From assembly GCA_028287785.1 (NCBI GenBank), contig JAQBOZ010000007.1, positions 335,393 through 399,392 of the forward strand: a stretch of DNA of 64,000 nucleotides. The letters run 5' to 3'. Below the pieces are notes generated by a model that saw only the letters and a program-made list of their open reading frames with translations, was not told the DNA's origin and did not search any database. A program made the position numbers and the translations under genes. Of this stretch, positions 27,505 through 36,661 are shown one piece after another. The first letter of the stretch is position 1, and every line of letters starts with the position of its first letter. This stretch comes from Chlorobiota bacterium (GTDB taxonomy: Bacteria > Bacteroidota > Ignavibacteria > OLB7).

Positions 27505-29610
27505 CTATCTGGCAGCGAAGAGGGATCGGAGCGCGGTTTCGTTGATATCAACCCTGTAGCGAAGCCGGAGGGCATCCAGCCACTCCTTCTGGATCTGCTT
27601 CTGATATTCTCCGAGATATTCCTTCTGCACCATGCTCTTCGCCTCATCGTAGGTCATCTGCCGCGCCGGCTCCACGCGCTCCACCCGGACCACGCTGTAG
27701 CCCCCCTGAAACTCGAACGGTTTCAGGATCTCGCCGCTCTTCGGGCTGGGCTTCCGCTGCAACACCTCGCGGACCAGATCGGCCTCCTGCGCTGTGGCAA
27801 GGCTCCACCGCCCGTTACGTCCGCGATAATCAGGGCGCTGCGTGTTCTGCGCCGCAAGCGATTCAAACGGGGTCGTCCCCTTTCTGGCATCTTCATAGAG
27901 CTGGTCCGCCTCATCCCGACCGTAGACGAAGATCTCGGTCAACTCCAGCTTCGGCGGCGTGGTGTACCTGGAGCGATTTGCCTGAAAATATGCCTTGCCG
28001 CGCGCCTCGTCGGAGCCCTGGCTGAACTTCTTTCCAAGCACATCGTTCTCGATGGCCCCCACCAGCACGCCGTCGCGAAGGTTCTTCATGACCGTGGCGA
28101 ACTCCGGATACTCCGTTTCAAGGCCCTTCGCCTCCAGGGTCAGCGCCTCCCGTTCATGGAGATCGTAGATGGATTTGCGGATGCTGGCCGGGTTCAACGC
28201 CAGCGCGCGCAGCTCCGGCCGAACCTTGACCGTATCGATCCACGAGCCCACGGTGTGGTCCGCCCCGCCGAAACTGTAGAGCGTCATCCCACGCATCTCA
28301 TCGCTGATCCCGTTTGCCCAGGCCCCTTCGGCGGCGGTGGCGTTCCGGTTCAGAATGGAGAGCATCTTCGCCAACACATCATCGTTGATCCGCATCCCAT
28401 GCTTTTCAATAACCCCGCGGATATACTGCGCGCGATCATCGGAGATAAGCCGGCCCCGGTAGAACTGGCGGATGGCGTCCTTCTCCTCCTCGAACGTCGG
28501 CCTGCGGCTCTCCAGGCGTTTGATGATATGGTAGCCGTAATCGGTCTTGATGATATCGGAAACTTCGCCATCCTTCAGATTGAAGAGCGCCGCCTCGATC
28601 TCCGGCTCCAGCCTGCCGTTCTTCCCATGAAACCCGAGCGACCGCGTATAGTAGGCCTGGTAATCGCCGCCGTTCTCGATGGTCGTCTTGTCGTCGGAAA
28701 TTTCCCTGGCAACCTTGTCGAAATCCTCCCCTTTCCTGATCCGCTCCAGCCCCGCGGCCGCCTTGTTGTGAAAGGGGTTGTTCATGATGTTGGTATCGGC
28801 GACCGGCGGCGAGGAGACGAGGATATGGGCAGCGCGCACTTCGAGGCGGGGAGCGCGGTCGAGAACCTTGACGACAAGATATCCCGAGGGAACCCTTACC
28901 AGCCCCGGATAAACATCTCCGGCCTTCGTCCCGTACGCGGCGTCCTCCAGGGCGGGAAGGATCATGCCCGATGTGATATATGGAAGCTGGCCGAAGTTCG
29001 TTTTCGTCTTCGGGTCATCGCTGGAATCGCGCGCGAGGATCAGAAAATCGGCACCGTGCCTGGCAAGAGCCAGAATTCGCTCCCCCCGCTGGAAGGCGCG
29101 CAGCGTATCGGCCGGCGACTCGGTGGACCATCCCAGGAAGATCACCCCGAGCCGCAGCTCGTCATCACGACGCTTGAAAATCCGGTCGACCGCGGGATCG
29201 ATCACCTTCCGATCGATCAGATAACCATCCCCCGAGGACGATGGAAGAGCGGTCTCCAGCAATCCCTTTGTGATCTCCTCCATCACCTCCGGGCGTTTAT
29301 CGACGCCGGCATCCAGCGCCGCCTGCACCTTCATGCGGTAGTTGGCGAGGATGTTCAGGAACTGCATGGCGGTATCACGGCCGAGATCGTAGAAGGTGCG
29401 GTTTCCCCTTCCGGGGTTCTGGAGATAGAGGCTGGCGATATCGCTCTGGGTGAACTTCTCCCTCCCCACCTCCAGCAACACCGGATTGCCCGCCAGGCCG
29501 AACGGCCGTATGCCGGCCGGCTTCGGCTGCGCGTGGAGGATCGTGGAGCAGCCGAGCACCAGCAGTGCCAGCCCGAATGGAAGCGACAGGAGAGTGTACG
29601 AACGTATCAT
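27505..29610 (-). CDS. Multi-domain parvulin (PpiC) periplasmic folding factor B
   Basis: A 701-residue paralogue of the next gene, with the same domain order: SurA-like N-terminus, two parvulin units (second with EVRAAHILVSSPP and GEVSDIIKTDYGYHIIKRL) and a degenerate third. The signal sequence contains LVLGCSTILHAQ, so it may be a lipoprotein (Cys after LVLG) or be cut at HAQ; the two cannot be decided by eye. The C-terminal stretches KEWLDALRLRYRVDINETAL and KEWLDTLRLKYHVKINDQTL are clear paralogous matches. It is divergent from mutS. Confidence 0.88.
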   Translation of the reverse strand: MIRSYTLLSLPFGLALLVLGCSTILHAQPKPAGIRPFGLAGNPVLLEVGREKFTQSDIASLYLQNPGRGNRTFYDLGRDTAMQFLNILANYRMKVQAALDAGVDKRPEVMEEITKGLLETALPSSSGDGYLIDRKVIDPAVDRIFKRRDDELRLGVIFLGWSTESPADTLRAFQRGERILALARHGADFLILARDSSDDPKTKTNFGQLPYITSGMILPALEDAAYGTKAGDVYPGLVRVPSGYLVVKVLDRAPRLEVRAAHILVSSPPVADTNIMNNPFHNKAAAGLERIRKGEDFDKVAREISDDKTTIENGGDYQAYYTRSLGFHGKNGRLEPEIEAALFNLKDGEVSDIIKTDYGYHIIKRLESRRPTFEEEKDAIRQFYRGRLISDDRAQYIRGVIEKHGMRINDDVLAKMLSILNRNATAAEGAWANGISDEMRGMTLYSFGGADHTVGSWIDTVKVRPELRALALNPASIRKSIYDLHEREALTLEAKGLETEYPEFATVMKNLRDGVLVGAIENDVLGKKFSQGSDEARGKAYFQANRSRYTTPPKLELTEIFVYGRDEADQLYEDARKGTTPFESLAAQNTQRPDYRGRNGRWSLATAQEADLVREVLQRKPSPKSGEILKPFEFQGGYSVVRVERVEPARQMTYDEAKSMVQKEYLGEYQKQIQKEWLDALRLRYRVDINETALRSLFAAR

Positions 29611-29876
29611 GCTTCGATAAGATATGGATCACAACCCGCCACCCCTTCCGGGGGACGGATCGATTGATAACGTACTGCGGGACATCTCCCGGAAAGTCTG
29701 GAAGGGAGCGCGAGTTTACAGAAGGGAGAACTCACGCGCAAGGTATCGACGCGGGGAATGTCGGCGGGATTGCGATGAGGCATATGTGATTCCACCCCTT
29801 TCCCGACGAGACACAACCCCTTCCTTATCGTATTTTACGATTTCATGAACAGCGCCGGAACTATCAACCCATCGAT
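29611..29876. promoter_or_regulatory. Divergent promoter region, parvulin B / mutS
   Basis: 266 bases. A small palindrome ATCGTA-TTT-TACGAT (29827-29841) lies 35 bases before the mutS start and includes an AT-rich -10-like TATTTT. Nothing else is recognised. Confidence 0.35.
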
Positions 29877-32561
29877 ATGAGCAAGCAACGGACGCCGCTG
29901 ATGCGGCAGTACCATCAGATAAAGGATAAATATCCCGATACGATCCTCCTGTTCCGCCTTGGGGATTTCTACGAGACGTTCGAGGAGGATGCGGGGATCA
30001 CCGCGCGGGTCTGCGGAATCACCCTTACCAAACGGGGAAACGGCGCCGAGGGAGATACACCGCTGGCCGGGTTCCCCCATCATCAGCTCGACAACTATCT
30101 CCCGAAGCTGGTCCGGGCCGGGTATCGCGTCGCGGTGTGCGAGCAACTGGAGGACCCGAAGCTGGCGCGGGGGATCGTGCGGCGGGATGTGATCGAGGTG
30201 GTCACCCCCGGCGTGGCGATGAACGATAAACTTCTCGACGCCGGACGTAACAACTACGTCGCCGCCGTGTTTAGCGACAGGGAACGGGCGGGGATCGCCT
30301 TCTGCGATATCTCCACCGGCGAATTTCAGGCGACGGAGGTGACGGAGTCGGAGATGGGGGAGGTGCTGGAAGCGATCGGCCCGGCGGAGATCATCGTTGG
30401 AAGAGCGCAGAAGGATAAGCTCGCGGGGATCAGAATCAGCTCGGAACCGCGCCTTACGCGGCTGGAGGATTGGATCTTCGATTCGGAATACGCCTCGGAA
30501 CGGCTGCGCGAGCATTTCGGGACGCAATCGCTGAAGGGGTTCGGCATCGAGGATCAACGGCTTGGGACGATAGCCGCCGGCGCGGTGATGCACTATCTCA
30601 TGGAGACGCAGCGCGCGCGCCTCTCGCATATCAGAAAGATCACCCGTTACAGCCACGGCGATTATATCGCGCTGGACCCCGCGACCAAGCGGAACCTGGA
30701 GATCCTCTTCTCCTCGCACGACGGCGGACGCGGCGGAACCCTCCTGGCGGTGATCGACAAGACATCCACCCCGATGGGGGGTCGTCTCCTGAAGAAATGG
30801 GTGATCCATCCGCTGAAATCGCGTGAGCAGATCGAGAAGCGGCTGACCGCGGTTGGCTGCATGTACGATGAACAGTCGATCGCCGGGGAGCTGGAGAAGG
30901 AGCTGCGGGCGATGAGCGATCTTGAGCGGATCGTGGCGCGGGTAGCCACGGGGCGCGCATCGCCGCGGGATCTTGGCTCCATCCGCTCGACGCTGGAACG
31001 GATGCCCAGAATGGTGGAGCTTCTGGGACGCTGCTCCTCGCCAACGCTGACGACGCTGGCCCGATCGTTCTCGCTTCTGGAGGATCTTGTGGCCCGGCTG
31101 CTCGAGGCGCTCCCGGAGGAGCCCCCGGCAACGCTGGCCGACGGCGGGGCGATCCGCGGCGGATATTCGCCGGAACTTGATGAGCTGCGCGATCTCCGCG
31201 CCAGCGGCAAGAGCTTCCTGGAAAGCCTTCAGGAACGTGAGCGGGGACGGAGCGGGATCAGCTCGCTGAAGGTGGGCTACAACAACGTGTTCGGCTATTA
31301 TATAGAGATCACAAACGCGAACAGAGACAGGACGCCGACGGATTATATACGAAAACAGACGCTCAGCAACGCTGAACGATATATCACGCCGGAACTGAAG
31401 GTCTACGAGGAGAAGATCCTCCACGCTGAGGAGAAACTGGCGACGCTGGAGCGGGAGATCTTCACGGAGCTTCAGGCGTTTACCGCGGAGCGGAGCGAGG
31501 CGATCCTCCGAAACGCCCAGTTGATTGCAATGCTGGACTGCCTTGTGGGTTTTGCCCGCCTGGCCCGCGAGCGGGATTATCACCGTCCTCTGCTGGAGGA
31601 CTCCACCCGGCTGGAGATCACCGGAGGACGCCATCCGGTGGTGGAGACAATACTCCCTCCCGGCAACCGTTACGTTCCAAACGATACAACCGTCAATACG
31701 GAAGAGGAGCAGATCGCGATCATCACCGGGCCGAACATGGCGGGCAAATCATCCTACCTCCGGCAGGTGGGGCTGATCGTCCTGCTGGCGCAGATCGGGT
31801 CGTTCGTCCCCGCCGAGCGGGCCATCATCGGCGTGGTGGACAAGATCTTCACGCGGGTTGGAGCACAGGACAATATCGTCGCCGGCGAGAGCACCTTCCT
31901 GGTGGAGATGCACGAGGCGGCAAACATCCTGAACAACGCGACTTCCAGGAGCCTTATTCTGCTGGATGAGGTGGGACGGGGAACATCGACGTTCGACGGG
32001 ATATCGATAGCATGGGCGATGACCGAGCACATCCATGATGTGATCGGAGCGCGGACGTTGTTTGCCACGCATTACCACGAGCTGAATGCGCTGGCCGACC
32101 GGTTTCCGCGGATTCGGAACTACAAGGTGGAAGTTCGCGAGCATGACGACCAGGTGATCTTCCTCCGGAAGGTCAATCCGGGAACGGCCGATCACTCGTA
32201 TGGAATACAGGTCGCCCAGATGGCGGGTCTCCCGGAGGAGGTGACGGCGCGCGCCAAGGAGATCATGGGGCAGCTTGAAAGCGCTTCGGAGGGAAACCCG
32301 ATTGGCGGCACCGAGGAGGGACTTCTTCGGGTAGCGGCACGATCTTCGCAGCGTAATGCTGCGGTTCTGGCCGGGACCGAACGTCCAGCACCGGCAGCGT
32401 CACAGATCTCACTCTTCGAATCATTCCTTCCCGATCCTCAACTGGAGGAGCTACGGCTTCATATCGAACGCATCGACCTCAACTCGCTGACGCCGATTCA
32501 GGCGATGATGGAGCTTGAAGCCCTGCAACGGATGGCGCGGGAGGGAGGAAAAGCTGAATAA
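29877..32561 (+). CDS. mutS: DNA mismatch repair protein MutS
   Basis: An 894-residue protein, normal length. The mismatch-binding N-terminus has the LLFRLGDFYETFEEDA motif with the wedge F-Y-E. Connector, core/lever (EIFTELQAF) and clamp regions follow. The ATPase has Walker A GPNMAGKSSYLRQ near residue 620, Walker B SLILLDEVGRGTSTFDG and the TLFATHYHEL signature. The C-terminal tail has the dimerisation-type DLNSLTPIQAMMELEALQRM helix. It scans for mismatches with MutL. There is a clean ATG start. Confidence 0.98.
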   Translation: MSKQRTPLMRQYHQIKDKYPDTILLFRLGDFYETFEEDAGITARVCGITLTKRGNGAEGDTPLAGFPHHQLDNYLPKLVRAGYRVAVCEQLEDPKLARGIVRRDVIEVVTPGVAMNDKLLDAGRNNYVAAVFSDRERAGIAFCDISTGEFQATEVTESEMGEVLEAIGPAEIIVGRAQKDKLAGIRISSEPRLTRLEDWIFDSEYASERLREHFGTQSLKGFGIEDQRLGTIAAGAVMHYLMETQRARLSHIRKITRYSHGDYIALDPATKRNLEILFSSHDGGRGGTLLAVIDKTSTPMGGRLLKKWVIHPLKSREQIEKRLTAVGCMYDEQSIAGELEKELRAMSDLERIVARVATGRASPRDLGSIRSTLERMPRMVELLGRCSSPTLTTLARSFSLLEDLVARLLEALPEEPPATLADGGAIRGGYSPELDELRDLRASGKSFLESLQERERGRSGISSLKVGYNNVFGYYIEITNANRDRTPTDYIRKQTLSNAERYITPELKVYEEKILHAEEKLATLEREIFTELQAFTAERSEAILRNAQLIAMLDCLVGFARLARERDYHRPLLEDSTRLEITGGRHPVVETILPPGNRYVPNDTTVNTEEEQIAIITGPNMAGKSSYLRQVGLIVLLAQIGSFVPAERAIIGVVDKIFTRVGAQDNIVAGESTFLVEMHEAANILNNATSRSLILLDEVGRGTSTFDGISIAWAMTEHIHDVIGARTLFATHYHELNALADRFPRIRNYKVEVREHDDQVIFLRKVNPGTADHSYGIQVAQMAGLPEEVTARAKEIMGQLESASEGNPIGGTEEGLLRVAARSSQRNAAVLAGTERPAPAASQISLFESFLPDPQLEELRLHIERIDLNSLTPIQAMMELEALQRMAREGGKAE

Positions 32562-33078
32562 ATGGAATAAATCGATAATGTTAGTGAATGTGACGATTTA
32601 GTCAATTTCGTTTAACAACCTGTTATCGTCTTTATACAGTAACAAAATCTTTGTAAGATGTATCTAATCATGCGGTAGCTCCGGTACTGTATGTGATCCA
32701 AATGCCCGGTCCAGAAAGCATGGATATCAAATCTGATATCCTGCGCCCCATGCTCTGGGCATTCGATTGCGTCAACCGGCGGACACGGCTCTTTCAGGAG
32801 ACGTGTATGGCCCTCATGTTGGTTATGAGGGCAGCAAGCCGTGCCAACTGCGTGCAACACGTGGTGGCGTGGTCCAGGTATTTCCTGTTTGTGCCTGATA
32901 TATTTCGGGCGGCATCTGCCGCGCCGTTGATATCGGGGCATTGGGAGTGCTTTCACCTCACCTCCACCAGCTTCAATAATCTACTCGAATAATTCCTGGA
33001 CGATGGCCTTCTGATTGAAAGATCATGAGACACGACGACATTGTTCTATTTCCATCCCCTTACAACAGGTAGGACATT
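32562..33078. other. Low-GC intergenic region upstream of first ASH-type surface protein
   Basis: 517 bases, clearly less GC-rich than the neighbours. Overlapping short frames on both strands show no protein-like features. It contains a structured-RNA candidate (listed separately). An AGGTAGGAC Shine-Dalgarno precedes the ATG at 33079. Confidence 0.5.
32781..32845 (+). ncRNA. Candidate structured RNA element (nested hairpins)
   Basis: GGACACGGCT (32781-32790) pairs with AGCCGTGCC (32837-32845) with one bulged A. Inside, CCCTCAT (32811-32817) pairs perfectly with ATGAGGG (32825-32831) around a 7-base loop. A CGTG-CAA-CACG hairpin follows downstream. The fold does not match SRP RNA, RNase P, tmRNA or 6S by recognisable sequence. 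It may be a 5' leader structure of the gene at 33079 or a separate small RNA. The strand is assumed from that gene. Confidence 0.25.
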
Positions 33079-36000
33079 ATGAAACGGTACTACACCTTGT
33101 TGCTGTGCACGCTTGTGGCGTTGCTTATTCCGGCAATGCAAGCGTGGAGCAATCTATCCGAGTACGGATTCCAACCCACCACCGGCGAGTATATCGATAT
33201 CGGTGGCGGGACCCGGATCCACAGCCCTGGAGCTGATGATGATCAGTCCAAACCTCTGGATATCGGATTTACGTTCTATTTCGACGGCGCTCCCTATAAC
33301 CAGTTCACCTGTAGTTCCAACGGCCTGATCGGCCTTGGCAGCAACCCATCATCGGCCTGCTGGGGAAATGAGCTTACCGTCCCCGATGGCGCCTGCTTCG
33401 ATCAGACCGGCGCGTTCAAGGGTTACGATTACACGCTCTTCCAGACGCCGCATATCGCGCCGTTCTGGGATGATCTCCGCGTTCCCTCCTCGGCCGACGG
33501 CGAGCCCGATGGGGCCATCAGCTATGCGGTCATCGGCAAGGCGCCGAATCGCATTCTGGTGATCGACTTCAACACCGTGGAAACCTTCTACCAGTTCGGC
33601 TCCTACAGCTCGTGGCAGTGCCGTCTGTATGAACGGACGAACAAGATCGAGTTCTACTACGATTTCATGAACCCGGATTATCATCCGTCGTTCCGTGGCG
33701 GCAACGCCGGCACCATCGGCCTCGCGGCTTCCTCCGACAACTTCCTCAGCGTCAGCTCGAACTACGATGGCGAGATCGGACAGTCCACCTACAGCGCGCA
33801 GTCCGAGAAGCCCGATGATTTCTTCAGCCTGAACGATCCCGGTGAGCGGGGCAACCCGACGCTCCCGAGCGGCACCATGTTCGTCTTCACCCCGTGCCAG
33901 CTTATGATCGACGGCAATGTGGACCAGGGAGCATCGGCAGAGGAGATGAGCGATGGCAGCCCCATCTTCATGAAGACGGAGGTGATGCGCGGATCCACCG
34001 GATACTTCCAGCCGATCGGCATCTGGCTGGCTGGCGGTTGCATTGATCGCACCTACACGGCCGAAATCACCGGCCCATCCGCGTCCGAGTATTTCATCTC
34101 GCCCGAGAAGGCAACCATCACGGCCGGCGATAAACCGTTCTTCCCGGATATTCAGTTTACACCGGCGGGCATCGGACAGCGCAAGGCACTGCTGACGATC
34201 ACCGATGATCATGGCGTAGTCCAGTCCTTCCCGCTCGCGGCAACCGGAACCCCACGTATCATCTGGGCGGGCAATCCGGCCCAGGGTGGAACGGCTGACA
34301 TGAAGGATGGAGATATTCTCCTGAAGAACATCCATGTGAAGCGGAATGAGACCGGCAGCTACATGCCGTTCACGCTCACGAACATCATGGAAGGGAATCG
34401 CGAGGGCCCGGGCGCGGCGATCGTCTATACGCTCAAGGGGACCAGCAACGGGCAGTATGTAATCGATCCGACGGAGACCTCGCTCAACGGTGGCGAGAGC
34501 TCGACCCCGACGATCACCTTCACACCGACCGGCGTTGGACTGATCCGCGACACCCTGGTTGTCGATGCCGACGGTGAGATCCGGACGTTCCCGCTGGCGG
34601 CGTTCTCCGACGCTCCGGGCGGACAGTTCTTCGCGAACTTCACGGCGATCGATTCCAACTCGCAGTTCTTCAACAACCAGTTCTCCTGCTCCGGCGATGG
34701 AGCCATCACGATTCCGGTCAATACCGTCAACATCGGTACCGGACCATTCCTGATTACCGGGTTCCAGGCATTCGAGGTGGATACGACCATCGGGCAGGGG
34801 ACGCCGCGCTATAAGAATCTTCGTGATGCGAACGGCCAGTTGATTCCGATGGCGGACTATATCCTGACCGAGCAGCCACCGGTTACCCCGGCGTCCGCCA
34901 ATCAGGTCACCTTCCCGATCTCGATACCGCAGGGAGAGAGCAAGACGCTGTATCTGACGTTCATCGGCCAGCGCCCCGGCAAGCGGTATGCCCGCGCGTA
35001 TATCCAGACCAATGGCGAGGCGACGTTTGCCGAGGACGCCAACGGCGAGATGGTCGAGGGTCTGTTTACCTTCAATCTCTTCGGACGGGGAACCGGCGCG
35101 CGCCTCTCCGATCAGAAGAATGGCGGGCTTCCCGGCTCGCTCATCTTCCCGTCGACCCTGATCGGCAAGTCGAGCGAAAAGCGTCTTGCGCTCTTCAACA
35201 CCGGCCAGTGCCCGCTGCGTGTCTCGATGGACAACCTCCGTATCAGCACCGGCGATGTCGAGGAGTTCGCGATTATCGAGCTGCCCGGCGGCGCCAAGGT
35301 GGACAAGGTCACCAACGACATCTATATCGCTCCGGGCGACAGCGCATCGGTGCTGATCCGGTTTACTCCGCAGGCGAACGGCTCGCGCCGCTCCACAATC
35401 AAGCTCCGCACGAACGACTCGACAATCCAGATCCCCGGCATTACCGAGGCTGGAACCTACTATGTCGATCTCTTCGGCGAGAGCCCGGCCGATCTGGCCC
35501 CGTCCGCTCCCGACTTCGGCATTGCGCTGATCGGTGGCGGCCCGGCCGAGCAGAAGAAGGGCATGGTTCATCTTGCCAATGCCACGAACCTTCCGGTGAC
35601 GATCACCGGCATCACGATCAACGGAACCGATGCTGCTGATTTCCTCCCGAACTCCGCGCTGCCGTGGGCCACGCTGCCGATCACGGTTGAGCCGGGCAGC
35701 TCGGTCGATCTGAACATGATCTTCGCTCCGATGACCGGAACGCCGGGACCACGCACCACGAAGGTGAACGTGACCCTGGCAAACGGCAGCCAGGTAATCG
35801 TGCAGTTGAACGGCGAGGCCGGAACGCGCACGGTGGAAGCAGGCCCGGCGAACCTTTCGTTCGGCACGGTGAAGGCGGGCAAGACGGCCCGGCAGACGAT
35901 CACGATCCACAACAGCGGCACCATGCCGCTCCAGCTTCGCACGCCGGTGCTGAGCGGCGCCGACGCAACGGCATTCAGCTTCGGCAGCCTGCCGCGGATG

Positions 36001-36519
36001 GAGCTGGCACCGGGACAGACCGAGTATCTTGAGGTGGCCTTCACCCCGACCGGACAGGTTGCATCGACGGTATCGCTGACGATCCCGAGCAACGGCACCA
36101 ACGGCCCGTCGGTCATCACGATCAACGGAATCGGGACGAAGACCCTGCTGGTGGATGATAACCCGACCCAGACGATCGGTGGCGATCATCATGATGAGAT
36201 CGTTCGCGGCGACGATAACGCCAGTGTTGCGGGCGCGGATGGCGCGGTGACGATTGGCGGCATCGCTCTTCGCCAGAGCGTTCCGAACCCGGCCCGCGAT
36301 CTTGTGGAGATCAGCTATAACCTCAGCGATCGCGGCAACGTGAGCCTTGCTCTGTATGATGGCAGCGGGCGTCTGGTAAAGACGATCGACGCCGGCATGC
36401 GCGACGCGGGCGAGCGGAAGGTGCTGGTCGATGTTCGCGATCTGGCAAGCGGCGTCTACCACTATCGCCTGATGGTGGCCGGACACGTCCTGGATCGCTC
36501 GCTGACGATCATCCGGTAA
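33079..36519 (+). CDS. Large T9SS surface protein with ASH/choice-of-anchor-D modules, paralogue 1
   Basis: A 1146-residue exported protein. Signal peptide MKRYYTLLLCTLVALLIPAMQAWS. Residues about 35-265 form a beta-rich N-terminal domain (IGFTFYFDGAPYNQF, SSNGLIGLG, IAPFWDDLR, RILVIDFNTV). Several immunoglobulin-like ASH-type modules follow, each carrying ITFTPTGVG, IRFTPQANGSRR or HNSGTMPLQL-type strands. A linker near 1045-1075 is Asp/His-rich (GGDHHDEIVRGDD). The T9SS domain begins RQSVPNPARDLVEISY and ends LASGVYHYRLMVAGH...LTIIR. It is probably anchored to the outer surface, as structural or adhesive material. It is about 45-60% similar by eye to the two paralogues downstream. Confidence 0.85.
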   Translation: MKRYYTLLLCTLVALLIPAMQAWSNLSEYGFQPTTGEYIDIGGGTRIHSPGADDDQSKPLDIGFTFYFDGAPYNQFTCSSNGLIGLGSNPSSACWGNELTVPDGACFDQTGAFKGYDYTLFQTPHIAPFWDDLRVPSSADGEPDGAISYAVIGKAPNRILVIDFNTVETFYQFGSYSSWQCRLYERTNKIEFYYDFMNPDYHPSFRGGNAGTIGLAASSDNFLSVSSNYDGEIGQSTYSAQSEKPDDFFSLNDPGERGNPTLPSGTMFVFTPCQLMIDGNVDQGASAEEMSDGSPIFMKTEVMRGSTGYFQPIGIWLAGGCIDRTYTAEITGPSASEYFISPEKATITAGDKPFFPDIQFTPAGIGQRKALLTITDDHGVVQSFPLAATGTPRIIWAGNPAQGGTADMKDGDILLKNIHVKRNETGSYMPFTLTNIMEGNREGPGAAIVYTLKGTSNGQYVIDPTETSLNGGESSTPTITFTPTGVGLIRDTLVVDADGEIRTFPLAAFSDAPGGQFFANFTAIDSNSQFFNNQFSCSGDGAITIPVNTVNIGTGPFLITGFQAFEVDTTIGQGTPRYKNLRDANGQLIPMADYILTEQPPVTPASANQVTFPISIPQGESKTLYLTFIGQRPGKRYARAYIQTNGEATFAEDANGEMVEGLFTFNLFGRGTGARLSDQKNGGLPGSLIFPSTLIGKSSEKRLALFNTGQCPLRVSMDNLRISTGDVEEFAIIELPGGAKVDKVTNDIYIAPGDSASVLIRFTPQANGSRRSTIKLRTNDSTIQIPGITEAGTYYVDLFGESPADLAPSAPDFGIALIGGGPAEQKKGMVHLANATNLPVTITGITINGTDAADFLPNSALPWATLPITVEPGSSVDLNMIFAPMTGTPGPRTTKVNVTLANGSQVIVQLNGEAGTRTVEAGPANLSFGTVKAGKTARQTITIHNSGTMPLQLRTPVLSGADATAFSFGSLPRMELAPGQTEYLEVAFTPTGQVASTVSLTIPSNGTNGPSVITINGIGTKTLLVDDNPTQTIGGDHHDEIVRGDDNASVAGADGAVTIGGIALRQSVPNPARDLVEISYNLSDRGNVSLALYDGSGRLVKTIDAGMRDAGERKVLVDVRDLASGVYHYRLMVAGHVLDRSLTIIR

Positions 36520-36559
36520 ACGCCGGAAACCATAGGCGGCCTTCCGGCCGGATATGAAC

Positions 36560-36597
36560 GTGGGGATGCAGATATATCTGCATCCCCACATTGTTTT
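36560..36597 (+). terminator. Rho-independent terminator
   Basis: A perfect 15+15 palindrome at 36560-36589 (GTGGGGATGCAGATA and its complement) followed by TTGTTTTT. It ends the first ASH-type gene and also separates it from the convergent WD40 gene. Confidence 0.9.
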
Positions 36598-36661
36598 TCG
36601 CAACCTCGGATGGTTGATCCCACCCCCGACCGGCTGCTCCGGTTCATCGATCATCTCGCCG

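Noticed and set aside
32700-32960. SRP RNA, tmRNA, RNase P RNA or 6S RNA
   Set aside because: None of the conserved core sequences of these RNAs could be found.
32612-32992. Overlapping open frames of about 100-115 residues on both strands upstream of the first ASH-type gene
   Set aside because: No protein-like composition, no ribosome site and no family; the region looks non-coding with RNA-like stems.
33349-36654. 1101-residue open frame antisense to the first ASH-type gene
   Set aside because: It is a shadow caused by high GC in the third codon position. The plus-strand protein has signal peptide, modules and T9SS end, while the antisense protein has no features.
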